A DNA stretch of 64,000 nucleotides from Synaphobranchus kaupii (GCA_029718625.1 CM056376.1:90959675-91023674); one strand, 5' to 3'; positions 25,101-36,179 are shown, counted from the stretch's first letter. Numbers and translations are program-made. The notes: a model not told the origin generated them from the sequence alone.

Positions 25101-28100
25101 GTCATGCAAAACTGCTCGTTGGTAGTTCTATTTCAACCGAAAACATCTCGATGCTAATTCTATTTCTGGTTACTAGTTCTATTTTGTCCGTAGTTATGCA
25201 AAAACCTCTTGTTGGTAGTTCTGAAAACCCCCCCTCCGTGTCAAAGGCTCTCGCTCGTCCCGACTGCGGAGTTTTTCCACCTTAGCTCCTCAGTGGTGGA
25301 ATGAACTTCCCATTCCCCTACGTTCTACTCCAACCCTGCCTGCATTCCGTCGAGGCCTAAAGACACACCTCTTAAGACTCCACCTTGACTGATATTCTAA
25401 CCTAGGAATATCAGTTCCCTGTGTTTTCCTGTCTGTTTATTATAGTTTATAATAGTATTTAGAATAGAAGTGTAGTATTGCTGATTTACCCACAGCTTAC
25501 TGTGAACTACAGTCAACGTTCATTACTAGGGATAGCTGCTACATTATGGGAAGGATGTGCTTTGTCTTGTCTGTTCTGTAGTGATCTTGATGATGTCTCT
25601 GTATGCACTTATTGTACGTCGCTTTGGATAAAAGCGTCTGCTAAATGAATGTAATGTAATGTAATGGATTCTATAAGGAAACAAATAGTTCCTTCTCAAC
25701 TTTATACCATAAAATTAGCACCAATTTAGGTTATTTTTGTCATTTGTTACATTATTTAAGAAAATTGCATGAAACCGCAACTCAATTTACCTCCCTCTCC
25801 CCGTCTTGCTTTTTAAAAATGCTTTGGTCACGCAGCCTATTTTAAACAGCCTAGGCTAAGGAAATTGCATTTCAGATTTGCATCATGAGATGGGAACATT
25901 TTTTGCCAATGGGAACGCTTTTGCCAATCGATATATTTAATTAATCACTAGTGATTAATTAAATATATTGATTGGCAAAAGCGTCCACACACCTTAATTG
26001 GCTGCTGATTGAAAGGAAACCACAAATACCTGTCACAGACACCAGGAGTTTGACACTCCTGTTTTAGATATACTTTGTGGCCAAAAGTATATGGACACCT
26101 GCTCAACCAACATCTCATTCCAAAATCATGGGCATTAATATGGAGTTGGTCCCCATTTGCTGCTATAACAGCCTCCACTCTCCTGGGAAGGCTTTTCACA
26201 AGATGCTGGAACATTCATTGCAGTGTGGATTTGTTTCCACACAGTCAGAAGAGCATTAGTGAGGTTGGGCACTGATGTGGGGCTATTAGGCCTGGCTCGC
26301 AGTCGGCTTTCCAATTGATCCCAATGGTGTTTGATGGGGTTGAGGTCAGGGCTCTGTGCAAGCCAGTCAAGTTCTTCCATACCGATCTCTACAAACCATT
26401 TCTGTATGGATCTCTATTTGTGCAAGGGGGCATTGTCATTCTGAAACAGGATAGGGCCTTCCCAAAACTGTTGCCACAAAGTTGGAAACCCAGAATAGTC
26501 TAGAATGTCATTATATGCTGTAATGTTAAGATCTTCCTTCGCTGGAACCAAGGAGCCTAGCCTGAACCATGAAAAACAGCCCCAGAACAAGGGGTGTCCA
26601 CATACTTTTGGCTATATAGTGTGAGGGAGGGGAAGGGGTCGGAGAACCAGACGCGACCGTAAGGGGATCTACAAGCTACCCACAATATAATCACAAGTTG
26701 GGGGAAAGAATAAGAATACCCTGACAGAACAGGAAAAATAAACAAAGGGAAAATAACCCCTGGCGTATGAGCCAACAGAAAACAACCCAGAAATGAGGGC
26801 GAAAACAGACCCGAAGACTCGAGTGGAAATAGACAGAAGTGAAAGAAAAACCTCCAGCTCAATAAAATACAAATGAGCTTAAACAAGGAGGAAAAGCCGA
26901 AAAGGGTAACAAAGGTTACAGCCTCAAAGAGGACTGGAGAAAAACCGAGGAAAGAACTAAGTTTAGAGAACAAAAATAGGAAATAAAAAGCCCTAAAGAC
27001 TAAACCTATAACTCTAAAGCTAAAGAAGTTCCTGTGTATCTTTGAGAAGGAAAAGATATGCAGTCTTCTAGTCCTGAGCATAAACAAAGCTTACACAAAA
27101 GCACAGATGAGAAAGAGCGCCCCGCTTAAGTAGCCAGCACACACCTGAATCAAATGATAATTAAAAGGACTCGGCAGGTGGAAAAAACAGCAAGATAAAA
27201 AAAAAAAGGCTGTTAACCCATGACAATATAGTGTAGGCCTACTTATAGAAGTTTCTGATTAGGTTTTATAATGGTGGGCATTCAGAGTTTAGTGGTTTGT
27301 AATCTTAAAGCAAGAAAATACACATCAAGCAACTCAAAAGCAGCTTGCACAGTGACTGTCTGCCTCCAGAGGTAGTATGTGTAGACATTACTCGATTATT
27401 ATATTAAAATTACATTTCATATTATTCTCAGTTGGAACTATTTCCTATGGCCAAGCAACCTGCACTCAAGCAAACGGTGGCACAGCTATATCAGCATTAC
27501 TACACAGACAGATTGAAGAGCTTGAACTGTTTGAGAAATAAAATGGAAAGAAGTACCAGCGCAATATAAAAACTGTTGTTCATGTTTATAACTGTGAATA
27601 AATGCTATAAAATGAATCTGCACATAATCTGAGTTTCTGGGAGCATAACATCACTACAAGCTGCTTAGGAGTTACTTCAAATTTACTTTGACTGTAACAG
27701 AGGAGACTTACTGATGCATGCTGGAACATGGCTCCTTAAGTCTGCATGGCCACAGCCTGGAATAAGACAGAAAGTATTTCATGTCAATGACCCAGAGTTT
27801 CATTAAGGTGTAATGGTCAATTGTAATTCCCTCATTAGTGTTTGCATGTCAGTTTAGACCTCTGCATGACATGTAGGTGAACAATATCCTGTTTTTACTA
27901 TGAATTCTGTTTCCAGCTTTCTATCTGAATAGATCCATTATGTAACATCACATCAATTATAAAATTATGAATAGCAGACCTTTGAAGGCAAAATTAAACT
28001 TCCCAGATTATATTTTTAAACTCGATTAACAATTTATATTTCATATGAAAAGGAGATTGTGAAAATACGTTGAAAGATAGGAAAGTGTCATTTTAATACG

Positions 28101-31100
28101 TATTTCCCCAACACTTCTGGATCAAAACAATCCTCATTTTACAAACTGCTACACATAATGAAATTTATGATCACAAAAAATTGACCGATTTGGTTTTCTT
28201 TGGTTGTCAAATCAGTTTGGTTTTCTCCATTGAATTCAGTGGGCAGAAAACTCTTTTGCGCTCAACCAGCATACTTCTGGGTGCTTCACTGCCTGCCCCT
28301 CCCACCCTCTCCCGTTCATATGCTCTATGGTGAGAAGGCAACATCATAGTCTTAAGAGTAGCTAATTGGTAACCAACTAGCATGCAAAAATAGGCCAGAA
28401 TAAATAATAATAAAAAAGTACATCTTTGTCTGTGTGGTAAGAAATAAATATTTGACCACGGAAATATCTAGTAATTTTTTTTAAAAGTTCAATGCACAGA
28501 GTAAACATGAATATATGAGTGGAAGTATTTTTATTTTGTTGTCAAAAATTAATGGAGCCCAATTGGGAAACTGGCCTTTTGAGCGCAACTCATAGATATC
28601 AGCAGAGGACGACATTATATCTGGTGCTGAGGTGGAGAGCCGAAATGCGCCCTCGGTCATCACTCATAACATGAACCATGAGAGAAATAACATTAGTCTA
28701 ATGTTTGTCTTGCACAATCCTAAACACGGGTAACATACCGTGTGCCAGTGGCGAGCGGTGACTTTTGGCGTGGGGTTTTGACGCAGCAGATAGACTGACA
28801 TGATTGCTCTGACAGTAGCCGAGCTAGCGGTGGGCCAGAACAAACTAATACGCCTACCTATAAAATGCTCTAAAAGTAAGCCTATGTATGCTATGTACCT
28901 TATTTGTGGACAAAGTCCGTCCTTCGATCCTTCTTAGTGAACTGTGAGATGACTGCTATCTCTGCGGAGATTGCTCCCCCCTATTTCTGGTTCCGTCGGC
29001 ATTGTGATGTATCGGCTCCGCATTGCATACGGATGAGGTAACTGAGCGAGACTGCAAGCTAGCTAGATGTGTTGCACGTGTGTCTGACTGGAAGCTGAAT
29101 TAAAGATAACTTATCGGCCCACACAAACCGCGCATCTAGAAGATGACCCCCCCCCCTCACACACACACAATGGGAATCAGAGCCCATGCATGAAAGAGTA
29201 TGCTCAGAGCTGCGCAGCTTCTCCCTGTTCACGGGATAGTTGGGGTGCGTCCCAATACTCGAAAAATGCACCCTCCCTTCCTCCACTACCACCACCTCTG
29301 CTCCGTGCCCCAGAAACGGATCTTTGTGTTTTAATCTAATGTTGCTGATTACATCTTAATTAGCCTACGTATTAATGGTTACATATTAATTAATGTCTCG
29401 ACGCAAACCGCGATGTCAGCTACATTGTATAGGACTGTACATGCAAATACTTGTACTCGAAACGTTCAGGCAGTTTTGCATACTTCCGGATAGGAGAGGA
29501 GTGGTAGCGGGGAGTGGAGGAAAGGAGGTGGGGAGTGAAGAATATTGGGATGTAGCCATAGATTAACGTAGCGTCGGAAACCCAGCAGCGCTACTGAAGT
29601 CATTGCCATTTGTCAATGAAATAATTGGAGGACAAACAACAAATATTCAATTGTTTAAACGAACATAATTCTCATGTTAAAGGAGCTATATGTAACATTG
29701 ACACCGAGCGTTTAAAATGGGTACTGCAATCCAAATTCACAATATTGGAGAGAGTCGAGACACTGAATCAACACGAGCGCAAGACGAGCCGAGCGCAACA
29801 TTATATTTTGAGACGAGCTTATTCTATTTTGACAATGACAAGCGACGACGAGTCCTACACTGTAAGTTGATCAGCTAATGTATACGTTTGCAATTTGTTT
29901 ATTATTTATTGTTTGCAAATTATAAACGAGCTCATGTGGATTTTTTATAATTCTGTCAATGTTAGCTAGATGCATGGTGTTTACGCTATGTTTAAGGTCA
30001 CACAGATATAAGCTAACGTTAGTGGTATGTTTAGCGAGTAACTATATACATATACAGGTATATATTAAAATTTTTAGCTAGCTAGCTAAATGGAAACGAT
30101 GTTGAACTTAGCTTAGGCATTCGTAAATCAGCTGTCGGAGTGCCGGAGTACATCTGGTTGTTCGTAATGGGCAGTGGACTCGGAGTCAACTCGGAGAATA
30201 GTGAATCACACAGGCCAAAACAAATACAGACGTTCTGACCCGGAATGGAAATTTCAAAGGAGAACATACTGGCTGTAGCATTGTTGTCGGAGAAGCCAGT
30301 ATTTCGACTTAGCATGTTTCCTTAATCTCTGATGACATATCATGGTCATTTTATGATTTAGTACAGTACATTTGTTACATATAGCTCCTTTAAGTATAAA
30401 ATGATACAATACATTGGAAGTAAGTTTAATTTCAAATTCGCTCATTCTTTTCAAATGTCTTGGGTATGCACTGCTTCCACAGCTACATGGACCCGCTCGC
30501 CACTGCCGTACAGTACATACATGTAGACATGCACATGTGAACATATACATGCACAGAGATACATGCACACAAACTAGTAAGTACATGCACGCACATACAG
30601 GCATACAAACACGCACATGCATATGAGCAGGGGCACACATGCACACTCCCCACTCCTTCTCACTCAACCCCTCACCTTGAACACGGTACACTTGAGACCA
30701 GGTCATGTCACAGTAGTTAGGGAATGTTCTGAGCATTACATGAACATTCTGGTTGGGACTCACTTCAAAGCAATCATCCTGCACCTGCACCTACACAGAC
30801 GACAAACCACAAGAATGAAATCACAATTTACAAGTTGCTTTTACATTGTTTTAAATATATTTGTGCACGTATGAGTATAGAGGTGATACAGATGTACACA
30901 GATCAGTACCAGCTGTCCTGCAAGCTTCGCTCTGGCCATTCTGGGGAAGGTCACGACCCTGCAGTCCTCCAGCATCCCAGCGGAGAGTGTGCAAACAGAA
31001 AGGCCGTGCAGAAGTTCTGGGAAATAAGCCACGGTTACATTCCTATGAATTTTTTGGTGGAGGCAGAAATATGATCACATGGAAGCAGGATGTGGGTGAG

Positions 31101-34100
31101 TATAACACGCCATCCTGAGCCAATCAAAAGAGGGAGATTAGATCAGGTCTAGGGGGTTTTCTGTGCAACAGCCCTTACAATGTTGTAAGGAATATTGAAA
31201 ATACTCTGAAAATTACCTGGAAGAAAAACAATCATAAAACAAATGTCAAACCTCCCCTTTTGGTAACTATTGAGTCACAGTTAATTAACTGATTAAAACA
31301 ATTCTTCTTTACTGAGATACACCTGCTTTGGAATAACAGGAATAGGTCAACTTAGTGCATGCCGAGCACTGGAGGTCTTGCCCAGGCAATGGCTTTCTCA
31401 CCCAAGCGCAATAAGTAGGCTATTCTGTTAGTGGTGCCGCGTGTGACAACAAGGTTGCTGCCTGGGAAGTGCTTGTGTGGAAATGTCACGTATACACACG
31501 AGGGTGCACACGTGTCAACAATGCAGTCAGGGACAATATGTCTGTATTCCAGTCCACCTTGACCGACTGGGATTATGCATACTTGGTAATCATTTTACTA
31601 GTTGTGTTAAAGCTAAATAATGCTATCAAGCTTGTAAAGTGTAAGTCCTAACTTTAGGATAACCCTGTTGGTGTCGTAACTTCATTGTTGTTAGCCGTAA
31701 GGTTCGGAGAACCAAACGCGACCGATAAGGATTTCTAAAAGCGTATCTAGAGAGATACACCACAAACGCGGAAGTAGCCGCACCAGGACTGAGATAACAC
31801 AAAATCGGGAGCAAAACTTCCCTAGCAAAACAGGCAACCTCCAAAAACTGAGGCGATCTCGATAAACAGTGAGAATAACTAACAAAAGCACTAACCTCAC
31901 GCACTAAATAATTAGGCATAACAAGAGGTGGTGAAACAAAACAAAACTCGATAAAACGAGTGAAGGAAAAGAATAGAAAAGACCTGTTAGCCAAAGCTCT
32001 TGTGGCAAAAGAGCTGAACACAACTGGCAACAGGTGAAAAGAACAGAGGATAAAGAAAGATTGGAAAGGAAAGAGAAAACCAATCTAATCCTAAATCTTA
32101 TAACTGGACTTTCTGCGTTTCCTATTCGTACGAACCAGAAATGCAGCGACCGAAATTCCTATACCGTACCGACTTCGTTATCAACATAGCAAAGACAATA
32201 TTGAAGTGCGGAAATGCGGAAGTCGTGAGGTACTTATAGCCGGCAGGAAACGCAAAACACGTGAAGGGAATAATTGTCGGGCAAGATATGAATACCAGAA
32301 TGGAGGCGGAAAAAATCTGATAGAGCGTCCTGACAACGCCAAAAAGGAAACCAAAACGTAGAAACGCAAATGCTGCAAATAACCATGACAGTTGGAATTA
32401 AAAAGATAATGTTCGCTAACAGTAGCTAGCTGGCTAATTCCATAACGTTAATGGCTGCTCTACTTTTGGAAATATCAATAAGCGGCATTTAATTGTGGAA
32501 AGGCTTATGGCAGACCCGAACAATGTGTTGCGGTTTAGTTCAACTTCCCACAGTTTGGGTTTGTTTATTTACCCATTTACTGCCAAGGTATTCATGCCAC
32601 TTCTCGCGCGACTTCCAACAAAGGGGAGTGAGTGAGTCAGACACTCACTCACTCACCCACCCACTCAGTTAGCTACTCTCACTGTTCTAGGCCAGCCTGG
32701 TGCCCGGCAATAAAGCCACCAGTCATTATATGTGTCTTAAAGTCTAACCACAATTGCATCACATGAGATGCTGTGGATAGCTTTACATTTTAATGTCTTA
32801 AATAGAGGATGTATACCTCTTCCCAATTTTGATAATTTCGTCCAGAACTGGAAAGCATGAAATGCATAATAATCCTGTTATACGTCCCATTTTCTGCAGA
32901 TACTGTATATCACCCATATAAATACAGAAGTGTTTCAGGGTTAGCTGTACTGAATATATTCCCTCTCAGAATGATTTACTGTGTAGTAACGCCCCCTTAG
33001 CTAGCCAAATGTAAAGAGCCAATTTAATGGGAATTTGACCAGGACACCAAGGATAACACCCCTACTCTTTCACAAATGACCATGTGATCTTTAATGACCA
33101 CAGAGAGTCAGGATCTCAGTTGTCATCCAGAAGACAGATAAATGTCCTAATGCTACAATGAAATTATGTTTGCAAATTCAAAGCCAGGAACAACAACAAA
33201 CATAGCAGAGATACATACCGGTCATTTCTACAGTGGCCGTAACTTTGAGATGCAGAGAGCATTGCTGCTTCTTTTCACACTTCATCACCGTGGAGATATT
33301 CAGGTTATGAAAAAGGGTGCTGTTGATAAGCGCTGGTTCTCGCTTACAAGGAGCCAAGAACACTGGATTGGATTGGGGGGGGAAACAGGACAAAAGAGTG
33401 CCTATCAGCAGGACAGTTCTATACATTGGGCTGGGTTGGGGAGGGGGGGGGGGGGGGGAGTTAAACTATTATTGTAAAAGTCATTCCCTTTATTTCTGCA
33501 GTCGTATTGTCGCCATAGTCACTCTCTAGGCATCCGCTATCCATGTTTTTTTTTGTACGTACAATTAACCACAGAATGAGTGATAATCTCTGGAGACCAT
33601 TAGAACCTGCAGCTAAGGAGTATTGCCTTGAACTCTGGTCTATGAATGTAGAAAACTGTACGTGTGTGATTACTGCACAGCATTTATTGACAGTAATTAA
33701 AAACGTGTGATGTTTTTGCATCGATACAAGGAAATGCATATAAAATAAGGATGTCTCAGTGTTTAAACCAGAAGGACCCCCACCCTACACCCTTTGTGAA
33801 GTTTATATGAGGCTCAGGTAATGTTTACTTGCAATACAGCTGAGTCACTGGCTGGGGAACTCTATCACACAGGTAACAATGAGTCAGCTGGGACATTATT
33901 AAGCTAAAAGCCCAAAGGGTATCACTCTGCTACAACATTCATTCAAGTTTTTTCTTTGCTATGCTCTATTTAGCTACTTTAACGTCTCTCCAGGGGTTAT
34001 TATCATTTCAACAGTAGATAAACAGTGAACCAAACATATGAAGTGAAACCTTTTGCTACCACACGTTATTCACAAGTCTTAGGTCTTCCCACTGAACAAT

Positions 34101-35762
34101 CCTTGTGACCAGAGACCACTAATCAAAGTTGAGTACACACGGACATGTTTAGGGAACTAGTTAGAATGTAAAAAAAAAATAGAAAAAGAATATATACTTA
34201 CAGTGGCGTTTTGCTTTGCATTGGAGCCCCTGTTGCAGAGAAGTGGAAAAAGGTTACATTGGCAGTTGACCAGTAGTGTGTTCTTAAACCAAAGTCACAA
34301 GAGACAATACCAAAATTCAGTAGACACATTCTGCCGTTTGCTTAAAGCTAAAAGAGTTGTGAAACTGATGAAGGAAATGACTGTAAAGTGTAGGGATAAT
34401 ACCAGGGGTTTCCCAAACGCTGAGAACAGGAACTTCCTGCTTTAGGCCAGTCACAGGCTGAATGCACTTATTACATATCCTTATTTGTCTTACTGCTCTG
34501 CTCTCTCTTTCTCTCTATCTACCTCTCTCTTTCTCTCTCTCTACCTCTCTATCTACCCCTCTCTCTCTACCTCTCTATCTCTCTCTCTACTCTCTCTTTT
34601 TTTTCTCTCTCTCTCTCTCTCGCTCTCTCTCTCTTTCTCTCTCTATCTCTCTCTACCTCTACCTCTCTCTCTCTCTCTCTCTCTCTCCACACTCCACAGT
34701 GTAGATCAGTCGGCAGTGCAGAACCTCACTTGGCTGCCTGCCACACAGTGCAGCCAACACTGAAGAATCAAGGATTCCCCCTGACTGCACAACTGCATAA
34801 CAACTGTTAAGGGGAATCTTTTTCTTGCCAGGAATAGCAGGAAGAAATGTAACCTAGGTGCAAAAGGACTTAATATCAATGCCTTAGGCTGACATGATGA
34901 GGATATTTCTTTAATAATGCAGGAATAACTCAAGTTTGCTAATGATGGATATTTTCTAACGAGGGTGTGATGCGCCCTTATTATATTTATCTACATACAC
35001 ACCATTACAAAAACATAATGTTTATTTTTATAGCACAGTCTCACTGATTCTAGCACAGTGGATAAAATATACTGTATTCAGTGAAATTATAGACTATCGT
35101 TCTTTCCCACTTATTAAGCCATTTATTGTCACTACCTTTTGTCTTCTTTTCCCAGAATATCTACACAGTAAAAATGTTCAACTGCCACTGAGTTTTTATG
35201 AGTCCACTGAGCCTAAGTCCACTGTGATATGAATCGTAACACAGCTTCAAAGGACAAATGCCCTATTCCTGGCATGTGTTCTGCCCAGCACTGATGCACC
35301 TATGTTCAGCACCTATGTCAACCACACGTGAGGCCACAGGTGAGGTACAGGTCCTCTATTGATGGCAATCACTAGTGACCGACCACTCATATGGGCGCGA
35401 TAATGACTTACAAGCACTACTGGAGTCTGGTCAATCCATGCGCATTGAACATAGTTAAGTGTACAGTGGAAGTAATAGAAATAACGCAGTTGCAGTAATA
35501 ATTATGATAACATAAATAATTTTCATTGTTGTTATTATTTGCAATAGTCAACTTTATTTATTTATTTATTGCTGCTGGCTATTATTGTTAAAATAACATT
35601 TTTTATTAATGTTATACTCGTGTTTAGCAATAAAATAATGGTAATGAGAATAAAAGCGAGTACCTGAGAGCAATGTGTACCACAATTCATGGCCCTCTGG
35701 ATCCAGTCCTCTTGGGCCAGAACACCCCAGCCTGCGAGGACCAGTAACAGGGCACACCTCAT
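18981..35762 (-). CDS. Interleukin-17 receptor E / E-like family receptor (16 exons)
   Basis: Single-pass cytokine receptor of the IL-17 receptor family, modelled at 514 residues. Exons in transcript order: 35664-35762, 34202-34229, 33219-33362, 30910-31016, 30676-30790, 27712-27756, 24623-24762, 23835-23906, 23686-23740, 23006-23169, 22832-22876, 21732-21789, 21498-21634, 21315-21378, 19453-19554, 18981-19150. All introns are GT-AG and every phase joins, giving 1545 nt with one terminal TGA. Landmarks: signal peptide (residues 1-17); [89 protein letters not shown]; a transmembrane helix at about 435-458; then a 56-residue tail. The paired cysteines and the CFEVSP, PCLC and SWEP-CP motifs are typical of the IL17RC/RE branch. 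The short tail favours IL17RE-like, but RE versus RE-like is not settled. Weakest joins are the exon 14 donor and the exon 16 acceptor. The introns hold several transposons. Confidence 0.8.
19453..19554 (-). CDS. Exon 15 of the IL-17 receptor-like gene: transmembrane segment
   Basis: Encodes GELYLCKG followed by [18 protein letters not shown] and GNIVLT, a hydrophobic helix of about 23 residues with an extracellular Cys just before it. The frame is fixed by joining a phase-1 donor after VCI (exon 14, CC|GTGTAA) to CTCCAG|CC. A donor 2 nt further on (CCGT|GTAAGT) looks stronger but would break the frame. Confidence 0.7.
19555..21314. other. Intron 14 of the receptor gene
   Basis: Longest 3' intron. 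No transposon was recognised with confidence. The GC-richer stretch at about 20560-20900 contains short open frames on both strands that I could not assign. Confidence 0.45.
21415..21460. repeat. (ATT)n microsatellite, intronic
   Basis: Imperfect ATT trinucleotide repeats inside intron 13 of the receptor gene. Confidence 0.9.
23602..23680. repeat. (ATT)n-(AGT)n microsatellite beside exon 9
   Basis: ATT repeats pass into AGT/AGC repeats that end within 6 bp of the exon 9 donor (23686 is the last exon base in transcript sense). Length change here could affect splicing. Confidence 0.92.
24844..24967. repeat. Foldback MITE, 124-bp near-perfect hairpin
   Basis: ACCTCGGAGCTGGGCATTAC on the left pairs with the complement of GTAATGCCCGGCTCCGAGGT on the right. 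Pairing continues through TTTAAATGCCC, CGAAGCGG and AATTGCCC blocks to a small loop around CACAGC (24904-24909). It is GC-rich compared with its flanks and lies in intron 6. Confidence 0.88.
25240..25668 (+). mobile_element. 3' end of an L2-like LINE
   Basis: Bases 25255-25392 read as the C-terminus of a LINE polyprotein ([20 protein letters not shown], then [15 protein letters not shown] and stop). The 3' UTR ends with CGCTTTGGATAAAAGCGTCT, GCTAAATGAATG and a TGTAATG repeat tail. That tail is shared by fish L2-type LINEs and the SINEs they mobilise. It is 5'-truncated and lies in intron 6 of the receptor gene, antisense to it. Confidence 0.85.
25915..25984. repeat. 70-bp near-perfect palindrome
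   Basis: Arms of 35 nt (ACGCTTTTGCCAATCGATAT then ATTTAATTAATCACT) mirror each other about CT|AG at 25949/25950, with one mismatch (G versus A in CAATCG/CAATCA). There is essentially no loop. Immediately to its right lies a MITE B fragment. Confidence 0.95.
25985..26061. mobile_element. Right-arm fragment of a family B MITE
   Basis: CACACACCTTAATTGGCTGC, TGATTGAAAGGAAACCACAA and GGAGTTTGACACTCCTG match the right half of 1137-1340. The left half has been replaced by the 70-bp palindrome. Confidence 0.8.
26140..26600 (-). pseudogene. Tc1-like transposase, C-terminal fragment with lost catalytic Glu
   Basis: Minus-strand reading shows [10 protein letters not shown] (second catalytic Asp block), then a frameshift, then [20 protein letters not shown]. 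In Tc1 transposases the equivalent is NPIE-HxWD; here the catalytic Glu is Lys. [20 protein letters not shown] and a second-frame [12 protein letters not shown] follow. The N-terminal DNA-binding half is absent. Confidence 0.85.
26619..27225 (-). mobile_element. Solo LTR, same family as 31672-32390
   Basis: Minus strand starts TGTCATGGGTTAACAGCC and ends near GGTTCTCCGACCCC then CCTCCCTCACAC. It shares ACTTAAGCGGGGCGCTC (a TATA-less core block), a GAGCTGGAGG block and the CGCGTCTGGTTCTCCGA block with its relatives. Flanking ATATA at 26614-26618 and 27226-27230 is the probable 5-bp duplication, although GTGT after both copies makes the exact edge ambiguous. Confidence 0.75.
27757..29241. other. 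Part of intron 5 of the receptor gene
   Basis: AT-rich intronic sequence. No exon is needed here by phase. Sequence at about 28750-29100 is GC-richer and might be an old transposon, but no ends were found. Confidence 0.4.
29242..29557. mobile_element. MITE with CGTCCCAATA termini (family C)
   Basis: Left GGGGTGCGTCCCAATACTC and right GAATATTGGGATGTAGCC are imperfect inverted repeats. Inner blocks also pair (CTCCCTTCCTCCACTACC against GGTAGCGGGGAGTGGAGGAA). About 316 bp, no coding, in intron 5. Confidence 0.65.
29681..30389. mobile_element. 709-bp TIR element flanked by TTAA
   Basis: Termini AGGAGCTATATGTAACA and its exact complement TGTTACATATAGCTCCT, both bordered by TTAA (29677-29680 and 30390-30393). 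There is no intact transposase frame. Internal sequence (for example TACTGGCTGTAGCATTGTTG) looks like a conserved fish repeat. TTAA flanks would suit piggyBac, but the termini are not typical, so the superfamily is left open. Confidence 0.8.
31672..32390 (-). mobile_element. Solo LTR with perfect 5-bp target duplication
   Basis: 719 bp. The minus strand begins TGTCATGGTTATTTGC and ends GAAGTTACGACA (TG...CA). GTTGG flanks it at 31667-31671 and 32391-32395. It lies in intron 3 of the receptor gene, in the same transcriptional direction as the gene. No gag or pol remains. Confidence 0.92.
32396..33218. other. Part of intron 3 of the receptor gene
   Basis: No supported feature except a short ACTC-rich run near 32635-32668. 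Confidence 0.45.
33436..33460. repeat. Poly-G run
   Basis: About 24 nt consisting almost entirely of G in intron 2; a G-quadruplex-prone tract and a likely sequencing trouble spot. Confidence 0.85.
34498..34690. repeat. CT-rich low-complexity tract
   Basis: About 190 bp of CTCTCT with TCTA and TTT interruptions, in intron 1 of the receptor gene. Confidence 0.95.
35664..35762 (-). CDS. Exon 1 of the IL-17 receptor-like gene: signal peptide
   Basis: Thirty-three codons from ATG (35760-35762) to a GTACTC donor. The product starts [17 protein letters not shown], a short n-region, a leucine-rich hydrophobic core and an A-Q cleavage site at about residue 16/17, so the protein enters the secretory pathway. 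The exon ends in phase 0, which matches the 28-nt exon 2. Confidence 0.8.
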
Positions 35763-35910
35763 CCTCAGTCTGCAGTTGTGCTGTGATCCAGTCGCCGGTT
35801 CTGATTCTTTTCGAGGTGAGATTGTGCCTTTTGGTCTGGCCTGAGGTTCTCAGTCTTGGAAGTAGTTTGCAGCCGGTGACCCACAGAGCTCTGGAGAGGT
35901 AGGGACTTGT

Positions 35911-35940
35911 CTTTTAAGACTGAGCTTAGACACCGCCCCC
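35911..35940 (-). promoter_or_regulatory. Possible core promoter of the receptor gene
   Basis: About 150 bp upstream of the ATG, the minus strand has GGGGGCGGTG (a GC box, plus 35931-35940) and then TCTTAAAAGAC (TATA-like, plus 35910-35920). Order and distance are plausible, but no transcription start can be fixed from sequence. Confidence 0.3.
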
Positions 35941-36119
35941 TTGTCCTGCCTCTTCCTCTCTGAGAGATGACTGATAGGCAATCAGCTGGATTGGAAAGAA
36001 TTGCCCAAATATACCAGTGTTGACCAGCACACATGCTACATTGCTACACATTTTGTCAGCATGACTGTTGTGAGAACACTACAATACATTATATAGGTGA
36101 GGCATATATACACACATAA

Positions 36120-36120
<1 letters not shown>

Positions 36121-36175
<55 letters not shown>
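36121..36175. repeat. (CA)n microsatellite
   Basis: About 50 bp of CA repeats upstream of the receptor gene. Confidence 0.95.
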
Positions 36176-36176
<1 letters not shown>

Positions 36177-36179
36177 GAA

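Larger units (their letters stand above)
26071..27233 (-). mobile_element. Internally deleted Tc1-like element carrying a solo LTR
   Basis: Left end TACTTTGTGGCCAAAAGTAT after TA (26069-26070). Right end is the complement of CACTATATAGCCAAAAGTAT, followed by TA (27234-27235). The Tc1 part is only about 550 bp because the N-terminal half of the transposase is missing. A solo LTR (26619-27225) splits the right terminal repeat. Confidence 0.85.

Noticed and set aside
26557..27087. 176-codon Phe-rich minus-strand frame
   Set aside because: It runs inside the solo LTR and out into the Tc1 remnant; it has no recognisable domain.
31180..31225. Candidate 38-nt exon of the receptor gene with a strong acceptor (TTTTTCTTCCAG)
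   Set aside because: Its phases (1 in, 0 out) do not fit between exons 3 and 4, which join directly in phase 1. It remains a possible alternative exon.
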